Source of the DNA: JADLBR01 sp964651705
GTDB lineage: Bacteria; Verrucomicrobiota; Verrucomicrobiia; JADLBR01
Direction: 5' to 3'
Assembly (NCBI GenBank): GCA_964651705.1
Contig: CAZYWZ010000014.1
Location: 20,757-84,756, forward strand
DNA length: 64,000 nt
Below the pieces are notes generated by a model. That model did not search any database. It was not told the origin of the DNA and worked only from the letters and a program-made list of their open reading frames with translations. Shown piece after piece: positions 34,446 through 43,023 of this stretch. Every line of letters starts with the position of its first letter. The first letter of the stretch is position 1. The position numbers and the translations under genes were made by a program.

Positions 34446-35459
34446 TCAGAACTGCCGGAGGAAACGGAGGTCGTTCTGCTCGAAGAGGCGGATATCTGGG
34501 ATGCCGTGGAGGATCATGACGATGCGTTCGACGCCGAGGCCGAAGGCGTAGCCGGTGAGGGCCTCGGGGTCGTAGCCGACGGCCTGGAAGACGGCGGGGT
34601 CGACCATGCCGCAGCCGGCGATCTCGAGCCAGTCTTTGCCCGCGCGGCCGAGGCTCTCGGAGGAGAGGTCGACCTCGAATGAGGGCTCGGTGAAGGGGAA
34701 GAAGTGGGGGCGGAAGCGCATGCGGGTGCCGGGGCCGAGGAGTTCGCGGAAGAAGAATTCCAAGGTGCCCTTGAGGTCGGCGAGGGAGACGCCGCGATCC
34801 ACGCAGAGGCCCTCGATCTGGTGGAAGGAGGAGGAGTGGGTGGCGTCGATCTCGTCGCGGCGGTAGCAGCGGCCGGGGCAGATGACGCGGACGGGCGGGG
34901 GCTGCGACCGCATGACGCGGATCTGGACCGGCGAGGTCTGGGTGCGCAGGAGGAAGCGCCCGTATTTCGGGTCCGCGGGGCGATCGAGGTAGAAGGTGTC
35001 CTGCTCGTTGCGGGCGGGGTGGTCGGGCGGGGTGTTGAGGGCGTCGAAGTTGTGCCATTCCGTTTCCACATCCGGCCCTTCGGCGATGGCGAAGCCGAGG
35101 CGGCGGAAGATGGAGACGATGCGGTCGGTGACCTGCGTGATGAGGTGGAGGTGGCCGTCGGGCACCGGCCGGCCGGGGAGGGTCACGTCGATGCCGGCCT
35201 CGTCGGTGGCGGCCTCGAGCCGTTCCTTGGCCGCGTCGAACAGCGACTGGATGCGGGTCTTGAATTCGTTGAGGCGCTGGCCGACCTCGCGCTTCTTCTC
35301 GTTGGGCACCTCCTTGAGGCGCTCCATGAGGGCGGGTATGGTCCCCTTGCGGGAGAGGAATTTCAGGCGGGCCTCCTCGAGGGCCTTGGCGTCGGCGACG
35401 GCATCGAGGGCCCGCGTCGCCTCGCGCTCCAATTCGGGGATCTGTTCGAGAATGTTCAC
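34446..35459 (-). CDS. pheS: Phenylalanine-tRNA ligase alpha subunit
   Basis: A 337-residue class II aminoacyl-tRNA synthetase subunit. It has an N-terminal coiled coil (EEARLKFLSRKGTIPALMER), motif 2 in CPGRCYRRDEIDATHSSSFH, the phenylalanine-pocket region PHFFPFTEPSFEVDLSS, and motif 3 in GLGVERIVMILHGIPDIR. The start is GTG 35459. It is the catalytic subunit that needs the beta subunit PheT to charge tRNA-Phe. No pheT lies on either side, so the two genes are separated in this genome. Confidence 0.95.
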   Translation of the reverse strand: MNILEQIPELEREATRALDAVADAKALEEARLKFLSRKGTIPALMERLKEVPNEKKREVGQRLNEFKTRIQSLFDAAKERLEAATDEAGIDVTLPGRPVPDGHLHLITQVTDRIVSIFRRLGFAIAEGPDVETEWHNFDALNTPPDHPARNEQDTFYLDRPADPKYGRFLLRTQTSPVQIRVMRSQPPPVRVICPGRCYRRDEIDATHSSSFHQIEGLCVDRGVSLADLKGTLEFFFRELLGPGTRMRFRPHFFPFTEPSFEVDLSSESLGRAGKDWLEIAGCGMVDPAVFQAVGYDPEALTGYAFGLGVERIVMILHGIPDIRLFEQNDLRFLRQF

Positions 35460-35599
35460 GTCTGGCTCCAGAGGGGAATTTAATAAGTGGCGGAGGGCGG
35501 GGAGGGAAGCGCGAATCTGGGGGAATGCCGGCGGTTGGCACTGGCTTCACCGGTCGGTGTTTCCGATGCGGGGCCGCGCGAGTTGTCGTTCCCGCCCCG

Positions 35600-38500
35600 C
35601 TATCGGTGGAGTTGGGACTGCGTCGACAACCGGGCGATCCCCCCGCGGCTGACCTGTTGCCATTCGAATACCCGATCGTACGTGATGCTGGAGCGCCCCG
35701 CCGTCATCCGTGCCCTGAGGATCAGGGTATCGCCCAACTTGTTGCCGGGCGGCACCTCCTGCCCTCTGGTGAGCGGCATGTTCTCCGTGCCGGGAGACAC
35801 CTCTACGATCGGGGCGAAGCTCGTGTCGAACACATTCCAAGCGGTTCCTGGTCGCTGAAAAGAGATCCATCCGGCGATCTCTCCCTGGCCGGTCTCGTCC
35901 GTGATCGAGGCGGTTATCTCCAGGGTCGCCCCGGGCTGCAGGATTTCCATGCCCGTCTTGCACGACCACGTCATGGTACCGGAGTGGACGCCCTTCAGTT
36001 CCCCAAGTGTCCATTCCTCGCGCGAGTGAAGCGAGCCGTCGGTCGCCGTTCCGCTCTGTTTCGAGTAATCCGCCAGATTGTACTCTTCGCTCTTGTGGGT
36101 CTTCCGGGCGATGGATTTCCAGTGGAATCCGGCGCCGCCGGATGTATCCGGGGAGGGGGTGGGCGGCGAGCCCCTGCCGCCAACCTGCGGGTTGGCTCCC
36201 TCGTCCGATATCCGCACGACGACGGATGCCGGATCCTTTATTCCCGTGTTGAAGGCGACGACGAAGATCATGTCTTCCGGGCCGACATCCAGGCGGGTCG
36301 CAAATCCCTCCTTTTCGAGGCGCAGCCTGGGCGCGGGCTGGCCGCCGGGTTTCAGTGCCCGCCTGTCGATATCTTTCTCGTCTTTCCACTCCGTGCTCAG
36401 CGGCAAGACATAGACATCGGCCACCGTGGCAGGATCCCTTCGGACGAGCTCGACCTTCAGGGTCCTGTTGGTGAGCGTGCCCGCGTCCGACTTGGCGGGT
36501 TCGGGTTTCACGGCCCACAGGCGGATGGCGTAGTATGCCGGCACGGCAAAGGTATGCTCGATTGGGGCCGCCGCGGCCCCGCCCTTTGCCGGGAGCGGAT
36601 AGGGGTCGAATTTCTCGGCGCAGTCCCTTTGCGGGACCGCGGTCAAGAGGACGCTGTCTTTGCTGAAGAGCAAGAAACCGGCGAAGTCCCGGTAGATCGT
36701 TTGCAGGCTTTCGCCGGTCCGTTCCTTGAGAAAGCTCCCGAGATTGTCGATCACGGGGTCAAGGCTTGGCCTGGCATCGACGATGGTGTGGGCGGTGGAT
36801 ACGATGGTGGGGTCTTTCCGGTTGGCCACGGCCAAATGCATTTCCTTGAAAGGTGCCTTCTTTTGGTTGACCAGATAGTCGATGAACCAGGCCTTGTCGT
36901 ACTCCAGTTCCTTGAAATCCGGGTGCGGGGGCAGCCCGTAGTAATTTAGGGGGAAATCCAGCAGCTTGGGATAGACAGTTCCGTGGCCGACCAATTGCTT
37001 CGACTGGGTGACTAGGCGCCCGGCGACGAAGTCGGCGCAGGCCTCGGCCCACCAGAGGTACGTGCCCCCCGTCTGCGCGTACGGGTGGTCGAACCAGCGA
37101 CGGCCGATGACCTTATGCTGGAAGGCGTGAAAGAGCTCGTGCGCCGCACGGAATTTCAGGTTGGTAGCGCTCCAGGAATCCTTGGTGTCTGACCGGAAGT
37201 GGATGCGGTCGTAGTCGGGCTCGAAACAGCCGGGCCCCCCGCCGGGGACAAGCTTCGCCATCCAACTGTCGATCTTGACCACGATCGGGGTATCTGGCGG
37301 CTCCAGCCCAAGATCCGTCACGTAATACGCCATGGCCTCGTCGAGCGCGGCGCCCAGATCCCACACGAACAGCGGGATGCCGGGCCGTTCGCCGACGGGT
37401 ATAGGTGGTCCCACGCGGTTGTTGCCCCACGCCAGATCACCCACGTGCGGGCTATTCGCCAGCGCGTCAGAGTCGCACAGGACGCGGAAGGCGGCGCTCA
37501 TGCGGGGACGATTGAGCGTCCACTCGTACGCGGTGTGCGGGATGGTCCCGTTCATCTGGAAGTAGGAATTCGCAGCCCATTTGAGATACCTTCCACCCTC
37601 CCTAACCGCGCCGCTCACCCCCTCGGTGATCCATTTGACGGGGCACAGGTGCAGGGTGCGCGTGATAATGGCCCGGTCGCCCTCGTCCACCTCCACCGGC
37701 ATGCGGATCCACTTGTGTGGGCCCTCGTCCCAACGCCAGCCGCTGATCTGGTCCGCGGGCGCCAGATGCGGATTGAGGTCCTTCGGATCGTACTTAGCCC
37801 GGATGACAATGCCCTGGTCGAAAACATTGGTCTTTCCGACGGTGATGTCGGCGGTGGCGAGGGTGCGGAAGCAACTGTCAATGGGACTGAAGTCGTCACG
37901 GCCGCTGGCCCTGGTGATGTGGATCGCATCGGCGTCAGTGACCGAGCCTCTCGGGACGAGCACCGTGATGTCACCTGCTGAGTGTGCGATGAAGGCGCCA
38001 TCGGGCTCGTGGGGGCGCGGCCCCGGCCCGCTGCCGGGCGATACTTCGTGTCCGAGGACTTCGACGCGGGCCAGGTGCAGGTAATCCCGGCGGCGCAGGC
38101 CGAGTTTGACGTATCGGGCGGGCTCCGGGGTCGACAGGTGGATATCCCATGCCGCCCTCACGTCGTCGAGTCTGGCGACCTCGCGCCACGAGCGCCGATC
38201 GCCAGACAACCAGACGGTGAGGCCCCTGGCCCGCTCTCGCAACTGGCGTCGGCGGTTCTCGACCCTCAGCCCGGTGATGGTGCTCGGGCGACCAAGGTCG
38301 ATCTCTATATACGGGCTGTCTTCAAGAGCGGTATGGAACGCGAACTCCTCGGCCAGTTCGGGCTGGTCAGGGAGGCGCGCCGTGTGGAGAGGGCCAACGC
38401 CCGTGAGGAGAACTGGCAGTGGGCGGTAATCGCGCGCGTAGTCGGAACTTGTGCGATAGGTGGCGCTGAGGGAAATGACCGTGTCCTTTTCCGGGCCCGA

Positions 38501-38620
38501 AGGCGGCAAAGATGCGGTCTCCCCGCATTGGCCCGACCGAGCGGGCATGAGCGTCGCGACGGCGACGATGGCCAGTGACACCACGCGGGATGGATGCCGG
38601 TGGGGTAACCATCCGCCCAT
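35600..38620 (-). CDS. Exported discoidin-domain protein with HExxH metallopeptidase motif
   Basis: A 1006-residue protein with an N-terminal signal (VVSLAIVAVATLMPARS). Residues about 60-215 form an F5/8 type C (discoidin) domain (SPYIEIDLGRPSTITGLRVE ... PARYVKLGLRR). The middle contains AAHELFHAF, giving His494-Glu495 and His498, with Glu526 in WWAEACADF 28 residues later, the spacing of a gluzincin-type zinc peptidase. The C-terminal part is beta-rich, ending with an Ig-like domain. No close characterised homologue comes to mind. ATG 38620 is chosen; the longer frame to 38734 lies in repeat DNA. It would act outside the cell, perhaps on glycoprotein or host/algal surface protein (inference). 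Confidence 0.7.
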   Translation of the reverse strand: MGGWLPHRHPSRVVSLAIVAVATLMPARSGQCGETASLPPSGPEKDTVISLSATYRTSSDYARDYRPLPVLLTGVGPLHTARLPDQPELAEEFAFHTALEDSPYIEIDLGRPSTITGLRVENRRRQLRERARGLTVWLSGDRRSWREVARLDDVRAAWDIHLSTPEPARYVKLGLRRRDYLHLARVEVLGHEVSPGSGPGPRPHEPDGAFIAHSAGDITVLVPRGSVTDADAIHITRASGRDDFSPIDSCFRTLATADITVGKTNVFDQGIVIRAKYDPKDLNPHLAPADQISGWRWDEGPHKWIRMPVEVDEGDRAIITRTLHLCPVKWITEGVSGAVREGGRYLKWAANSYFQMNGTIPHTAYEWTLNRPRMSAAFRVLCDSDALANSPHVGDLAWGNNRVGPPIPVGERPGIPLFVWDLGAALDEAMAYYVTDLGLEPPDTPIVVKIDSWMAKLVPGGGPGCFEPDYDRIHFRSDTKDSWSATNLKFRAAHELFHAFQHKVIGRRWFDHPYAQTGGTYLWWAEACADFVAGRLVTQSKQLVGHGTVYPKLLDFPLNYYGLPPHPDFKELEYDKAWFIDYLVNQKKAPFKEMHLAVANRKDPTIVSTAHTIVDARPSLDPVIDNLGSFLKERTGESLQTIYRDFAGFLLFSKDSVLLTAVPQRDCAEKFDPYPLPAKGGAAAAPIEHTFAVPAYYAIRLWAVKPEPAKSDAGTLTNRTLKVELVRRDPATVADVYVLPLSTEWKDEKDIDRRALKPGGQPAPRLRLEKEGFATRLDVGPEDMIFVVAFNTGIKDPASVVVRISDEGANPQVGGRGSPPTPSPDTSGGAGFHWKSIARKTHKSEEYNLADYSKQSGTATDGSLHSREEWTLGELKGVHSGTMTWSCKTGMEILQPGATLEITASITDETGQGEIAGWISFQRPGTAWNVFDTSFAPIVEVSPGTENMPLTRGQEVPPGNKLGDTLILRARMTAGRSSITYDRVFEWQQVSRGGIARLSTQSQLHR

Positions 38621-39130
38621 GGATATAATGTATAGGCTGTCGCATGGGAGTCGAGTGGAATGCGGGCGATGGCGAGCGGTTGCCGCGGCGTGCGCCACCG
38701 GGGTTAAATTCGGATTGGGCGGTGGAACAGACATTCCTGTCTGCCCCCGGGAATCCCGTGCCCCAAATCCTCGCGTAAGGATCGCTCCCCGAGTGACGTA
38801 CCCTCAACGAACCGTATAGGACACAGGCACGTCACTTTGCCAAGTTTTGTAGGGCGCGGATTCCTATCCGCGCCACGCACGGTCCTGCCGGTTGCCCGTG
38901 GCGCGAAAGGGATTTCGCGCCCTACATTCCCAAGTGTTGCGCCTCCGGGTAGTGCCTTACGCGAGGATTTGGGTCCGTGCGCACGGGCCTTGACGTGGGC
39001 TACCAGAGACGCCGGATGGCAGACAACTTGCCCGCCTTGGGCCGGGGCATTGTCTGCCTGGTGCGGATGGGCGACCGCTTGCGAGCTAGTGATTTGACAT
39101 CGTGCCGTTGGCGGACTCACGCTCTTGGGC
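38621..39130. repeat. Intergenic region with foldback element, no gene
   Basis: Divergent intergenic region of about 510 bp without a supported gene. It contains the palindrome CAGACATTCCTGTCTG (38728-38743) and a 213-bp foldback (38761-38973) whose ends CCCAAATCCTCGCGTAAGG (38762-38780) and CCTTACGCGAGGATTTGGG (38955-38973) are perfectly complementary over 19 bp. Inside it is a GTAG-foot pair (38849-38925) that is the near-identical inverse of 27371-27446. The rest (38974-39130) shows nothing I can name; promoters for the two flanking genes must lie here. Confidence 0.85.
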
Positions 39131-42016
39131 ATGCGGCGAACCGAAGAACGGGTGCGGTCTTCGATCTGGGGTGGGTTATCGGTCTTGGCGTTAGTCGCGT
39201 CTGCGGCCGCGTCGTTCTCGGATGAGCCATTCGATCCGATCGCGGAGCTGCGGCGTCACGACGTGGTGTGGGATTCGCCGAGCCGAGACTGGAATGGGAC
39301 GATGCCGATTGGCAACGGCGAGATCGGGGTGAACGCGTGGTGGGAAGAGGGCGGCGATCTGCGCCTGCTGATGGCGCGGACGGACGCGTGGGATGAGTGG
39401 GGGAGGCTGGTGAAGGTTGGCATGGTGCGGATCGGGTTGAGACCGAATCCGGTGGTTGAGGGGAAGACGTTCCGGCAGGCCTTGCGGCTGGCGGACGGGA
39501 CGATCCAGTTTGTTTTGGACGGTGGGAGGATCGAGGTGCGGCTGTGGGTGGACGCGCATCGGCCCGTCATCATGGTTGAGATTTCCGGCGAGGGTGAGGT
39601 CGGGGCCACCGCGACCATCGAGAGCTGGCGCCAGGGACCGCGGACGATCCGGTACGACGGCAAGGGGTATTTCGGCGACCCGGAGTTCCGGCGGCCTGCG
39701 CCCTCGGAGATCGTCTCGTTGCCGGATGCGATCCTGTCATTGCGGCAATTGCCCGGCGATGGGCGGATCGGCTGGTTGCATGACAACGGGGAGACGGACT
39801 GTTACGAGCGAAGCGCGCGGCTCCAGGGGCTCGAGGGGTATCCGGGGAAAGATCCTTTGGAGAATCGGGCCTTCGGCGGGGTGGTGTCTTGCGGGGGCGC
39901 GAGGCGCGTGGATGACGCCACGCTGGTGGCCGGGCCGGGGCGCACGCATTGTTTTGAGATCGCGGTGGTGACGCGGCATCCGAGTGCCGCCGACGCGTGG
40001 GTCGAGGCGGCGCTCGGCGCGCTGGAGGAGGCGGGTCGGGAGCCGGTCGGGGCGCGGCGCGCGGCGCACGAGCGCTGGTGGCGGGACTTCTGGGGGCGAA
40101 GCTGGATCTTTGTTTCGGGCGAATTGGAGGCGAAGCCGGGGCCGATCGTACCGGGGAACGAATACCCGCTGCGGTTCGGGTCGGACCAGTCGGGAGGGAG
40201 CCGGTTTCCGGGAGAGATTGGCCGCGTGAGCCTCTTCCCTCGCGCGCTGGGAGAGGCGGATCTGGCGGCGCTCATGGCCGCGGCTCACGACCAGCCGCTG
40301 CCCGCGGGCATGGGAGCGGTCGCCGGCGCCATGGGCGCGGCCGAGCGTGTCCGCTGGGACGATGCGCTGGGCGAGGCGGGCGCGCTTGGGATCGAGGCCT
40401 GGGTGAAGATGGCCGCGGGCGATAGCCGGGGCGGCCGGATCGCGGACAAGATCAAGCCGGGCGGCGGCGATGGATTCCTGTTCGACACGCATCCCGGCAA
40501 GGGATTGCGTCTCATCATCGGGCGCCGCGTCCTCACGAAGCCCCTGATATTGCCGGTGGGGCGGTGGGTGCATCTGGCCGCGAGCGCAGAAGGCGGCGGC
40601 GGGCGATGGCGCCTGTTCGTGAATGGCGCCGAGGTCGCGGCGGATGGCTCGCCGGCATCGGACGAGAATGCGGCGCTCGCCGTCACGCGCGGCTACATCT
40701 TGCAGCGGTGGATCACGGCGTGCGCCGGGCGCGGGGAGCTGCCGATCAAGTTTAACGGCTCCCTGTTCACGGTGCCAACCGACGAGGCGCCGGAGACGTG
40801 GAAGGGAGATCCCGACTACCGGCGCTGGGGCTCGGGCTACTGGTGGCAGAACACCCGCCTGCCGTACATCTCGGCCTGCGCGGCCGGCGACTTTGACCTG
40901 TTGCTGCCGCTGTTCCGCATGTATGCGGGCGAGACGCTGGAGGTGGCGAAGTATCGCAACCGGCACCACCTGAAGGCGCCCGGCGCCTTCCTCAACGAGT
41001 GCTCCTATTTCTGGGGACATGCGTTCAACGAGTGCTACGGGTTCGAGCGGGAGCCGGGCCTGCCCGCCGGGATCAACGAGAACGGGTATCACCGGTGGGA
41101 ATTCACGGCCGGGTACGAGTTGCTCTGGATGATGCTGGATTATCACGATCACACCCGGGATGACACGTTCCTCGAAAGAACGCTGTTGCCCTTCTCCCGG
41201 GAGATCTTGGCGTTCTACGATGGGCATTACCCGACCGATGGCGATGGGCATATCGTCATCCATCCGGCCCAGGCGCTCGAGACGTGGTGGGACTGCACCA
41301 ACCCGATGACCGATGTCGCGGGGCTCGCCGCGGTGTGCGAGCGGTTGCTCGAAATGCCGGGGAAGAAGGGCATTTCCGGCGTGTTGTTCCGGCGCGCCGC
41401 CGGCGGACTGCCGGATGATTTGGACGCCCTCGTGCGCCGGTTGCGCGCCAAGATGCCCCCGCTGCCCACGATCGAGCGGGACGGCGCACGGATGCTCGCG
41501 CCCGCAGGGCGGTTCGAGAACAAGCGCAACATCGAGAACCCCGAACTGTACGCCGTGTTCCCCTTCCGTCGCATCGCGGTGGGTCGCCCCGATCTGGAGT
41601 GGGGCGTCCGGGCCTTCCACGCCAGGACCGACAAGGGCGATTCCGGCTGGCGTCAGGATGATATCTTCGCGGCGTATCTTGGCCTCGCCGACGAGGCCGC
41701 GAGGCTGCTGGTCGGCCGCGCCCGCAAGCGGCATGCCGCGTCGCGTTTCCCCGCGTTCTGGGGGCCGAACTATGACTGGGTGCCGGACCAGGACCACGGC
41801 GGCGTGCTGATGCGCGCGCTGCAGGCCATGCTGATGCAGACGGACGGTCGCGGGATCCATCTCTTGCCGGCATGGCCGAAGGGATGGGAAGCCCGGTTCA
41901 GACTCCATGCCCCGGACCGGACGACGGTCGAGGGTCGGATCGAGGGCGGGCGTGTCGTGGATCTCGCCGTGTCGCCCGCGGCGCGTCGCGCGGACGTTAG
42001 GGTGATGGGGCAGTGA
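39131..42016 (+). CDS. Exported DUF5703/GH95-like glycosidase with an internal LamG-like domain
   Basis: A 961-residue protein. Signal peptide (SIWGGLSVLALVASAAASFS), then the DUF5703 opening (VVWDSPSRDWNGTMPIGNGE, LMARTDAWDEWGRLVKVG), a GH95-like helical catalytic region with YILQRWITACAGRGELPIKF and NECSYFWGHAFNECYGFERE, and a beta C-terminus (LLPAWPKGWEARFRL). Between FWGRSWIFVSGE and GYILQRW (about residues 333-515) an extra beta-sandwich module is inserted, with the LamG-type segment LILPVGRWVHLAASAEGGGG and WRLFVNGAEV. The activity is probably an alpha-fucosidase/galactosidase-like hydrolysis but is not certain. Start at ATG 39131 rather than TTG 39125. Confidence 0.78.
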   Translation: MRRTEERVRSSIWGGLSVLALVASAAASFSDEPFDPIAELRRHDVVWDSPSRDWNGTMPIGNGEIGVNAWWEEGGDLRLLMARTDAWDEWGRLVKVGMVRIGLRPNPVVEGKTFRQALRLADGTIQFVLDGGRIEVRLWVDAHRPVIMVEISGEGEVGATATIESWRQGPRTIRYDGKGYFGDPEFRRPAPSEIVSLPDAILSLRQLPGDGRIGWLHDNGETDCYERSARLQGLEGYPGKDPLENRAFGGVVSCGGARRVDDATLVAGPGRTHCFEIAVVTRHPSAADAWVEAALGALEEAGREPVGARRAAHERWWRDFWGRSWIFVSGELEAKPGPIVPGNEYPLRFGSDQSGGSRFPGEIGRVSLFPRALGEADLAALMAAAHDQPLPAGMGAVAGAMGAAERVRWDDALGEAGALGIEAWVKMAAGDSRGGRIADKIKPGGGDGFLFDTHPGKGLRLIIGRRVLTKPLILPVGRWVHLAASAEGGGGRWRLFVNGAEVAADGSPASDENAALAVTRGYILQRWITACAGRGELPIKFNGSLFTVPTDEAPETWKGDPDYRRWGSGYWWQNTRLPYISACAAGDFDLLLPLFRMYAGETLEVAKYRNRHHLKAPGAFLNECSYFWGHAFNECYGFEREPGLPAGINENGYHRWEFTAGYELLWMMLDYHDHTRDDTFLERTLLPFSREILAFYDGHYPTDGDGHIVIHPAQALETWWDCTNPMTDVAGLAAVCERLLEMPGKKGISGVLFRRAAGGLPDDLDALVRRLRAKMPPLPTIERDGARMLAPAGRFENKRNIENPELYAVFPFRRIAVGRPDLEWGVRAFHARTDKGDSGWRQDDIFAAYLGLADEAARLLVGRARKRHAASRFPAFWGPNYDWVPDQDHGGVLMRALQAMLMQTDGRGIHLLPAWPKGWEARFRLHAPDRTTVEGRIEGGRVVDLAVSPAARRADVRVMGQ

Positions 42017-42072
42017 GATTTGCGCGGCGCGGCACGGCCGTGGCGCAGAGCCGGGGTGTGGTGGGCCCCGGT

Positions 42073-42256
42073 GGCGCGGGCCAAACGCCTTGGGGCGTTC
42101 GGCTGCGGGAATCTTCGAGCTAGATCCCGTGCCCCGCGTGCGGGGCACCACCGGGGCGGAAAATGGTAGGCTGCGCCTTGGCGCACGCTGCCGAATCGAA
42201 TGTCCGCGTGCGCCAAGGCGCAGCCTACATCGCGACCCGATTTTCGAGTCGGGTCC
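42073..42256. repeat. Composite repeat between convergent genes
   Basis: A palindrome related to 23521-23553 (42073-42110) is followed by the same left flank (TCTTCGAGCTAGATCCCGTG) and GCGGGGCACCACCGG unit as at 27318. Then comes a different GTAG-foot pair (42166-42228, GTAGGCTGCGCCTTGGCGCA ... CAAGGCGCAGCCTAC) and the right flank GATTTTCGAGTCGGGTC. Confidence 0.85.
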
Positions 42257-42260
42257 CTGG

Positions 42261-42869
42261 TCACTCCCCGTCCTCCGCGCTTGGCAGGCGGATGTCCCAT
42301 TTCAGCGCGGCCATGCGCAGGAGGAAGATCACGGTCAATCCGGCGGGCATCGTGACCTGCGCGGGGGCGCCCGCTTGGCCTAGGAGGAGGTACACCCACG
42401 CCCCGATGAATGCGCAGGTCGCGTGTAGCGGTGCCGAGCGGAACAGGCTGGGGATCTCGTTGCAGATGACGTCGGCTATGACGCCGCCGAAGGTGCCGGT
42501 GATCACCGCGAGGATCGAGGCGATCAGACGCGAGGTCCCGGACTCCAGCGCATAGGCCGCGCCGGTGATGCTGAAGAGCGCGAGCCCGAGCGCGTCGGGG
42601 ATGGGCAGGAAACGCTCGAGGCGCCGCATCGCGCGCGGCATCAGGGACCCCGCGATGGCCAGCCCCAGCACGATGGCCGCGTAGTGATGCTTGGCGATCC
42701 AGAACAGCGGGTGGCGATCGAGGAACACGTCCCGCAACGTGCCGCCGCCGAAGGCGATCGCCCCCGAGACCGCGAATAGGCCCACCGCGTCGAAACGCTT
42801 CCGGCAGCCGAGCAGGATGCCGTACATCGCGGAGGAGATGACCGCGAAGCACTCGATGGTGGTGAGCAT
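42261..42869 (-). CDS. TRIC-type cation channel family protein (UPF0126)
   Basis: A 202-residue membrane protein with about seven hydrophobic segments and two internal repeats typical of the UPF0126/bacterial TRIC family: AIAFGGGTLRDVFLDRHPLFW in the first half and GTFGGVIADVICNEIPSLF in the second. Bacterial members form trimeric, monovalent-cation-permeable channels. ATG 42869 gives the family's usual length; the 50 codons upstream are proline/arginine-rich and non-homologous. It is convergent with the glycosidase gene and divergent from the next membrane protein. Confidence 0.85.
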   Translation of the reverse strand: MLTTIECFAVISSAMYGILLGCRKRFDAVGLFAVSGAIAFGGGTLRDVFLDRHPLFWIAKHHYAAIVLGLAIAGSLMPRAMRRLERFLPIPDALGLALFSITGAAYALESGTSRLIASILAVITGTFGGVIADVICNEIPSLFRSAPLHATCAFIGAWVYLLLGQAGAPAQVTMPAGLTVIFLLRMAALKWDIRLPSAEDGE

Positions 42870-43023
42870 TCCGACGCCATGATACGACCCGCGGGCGCGA
42901 GCGGGAGGAGATTCTCGTGCCGGCCGGCCGGGATGTCCGCTGTAGCGAAGGGCGCCCAGAGATAAGCGGGCATGTGACCATTCGCCCGAGAGCGTGTATA
43001 TATTCTCACGAGGAACGCGCCCC

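Noticed and set aside
39737..42151. An 804-codon minus-strand open frame opposite the DUF5703 glycosidase
   Set aside because: The plus strand encodes a signal peptide and conserved glycosidase motifs. The antisense translation is Arg/Pro-rich without recognisable domains.
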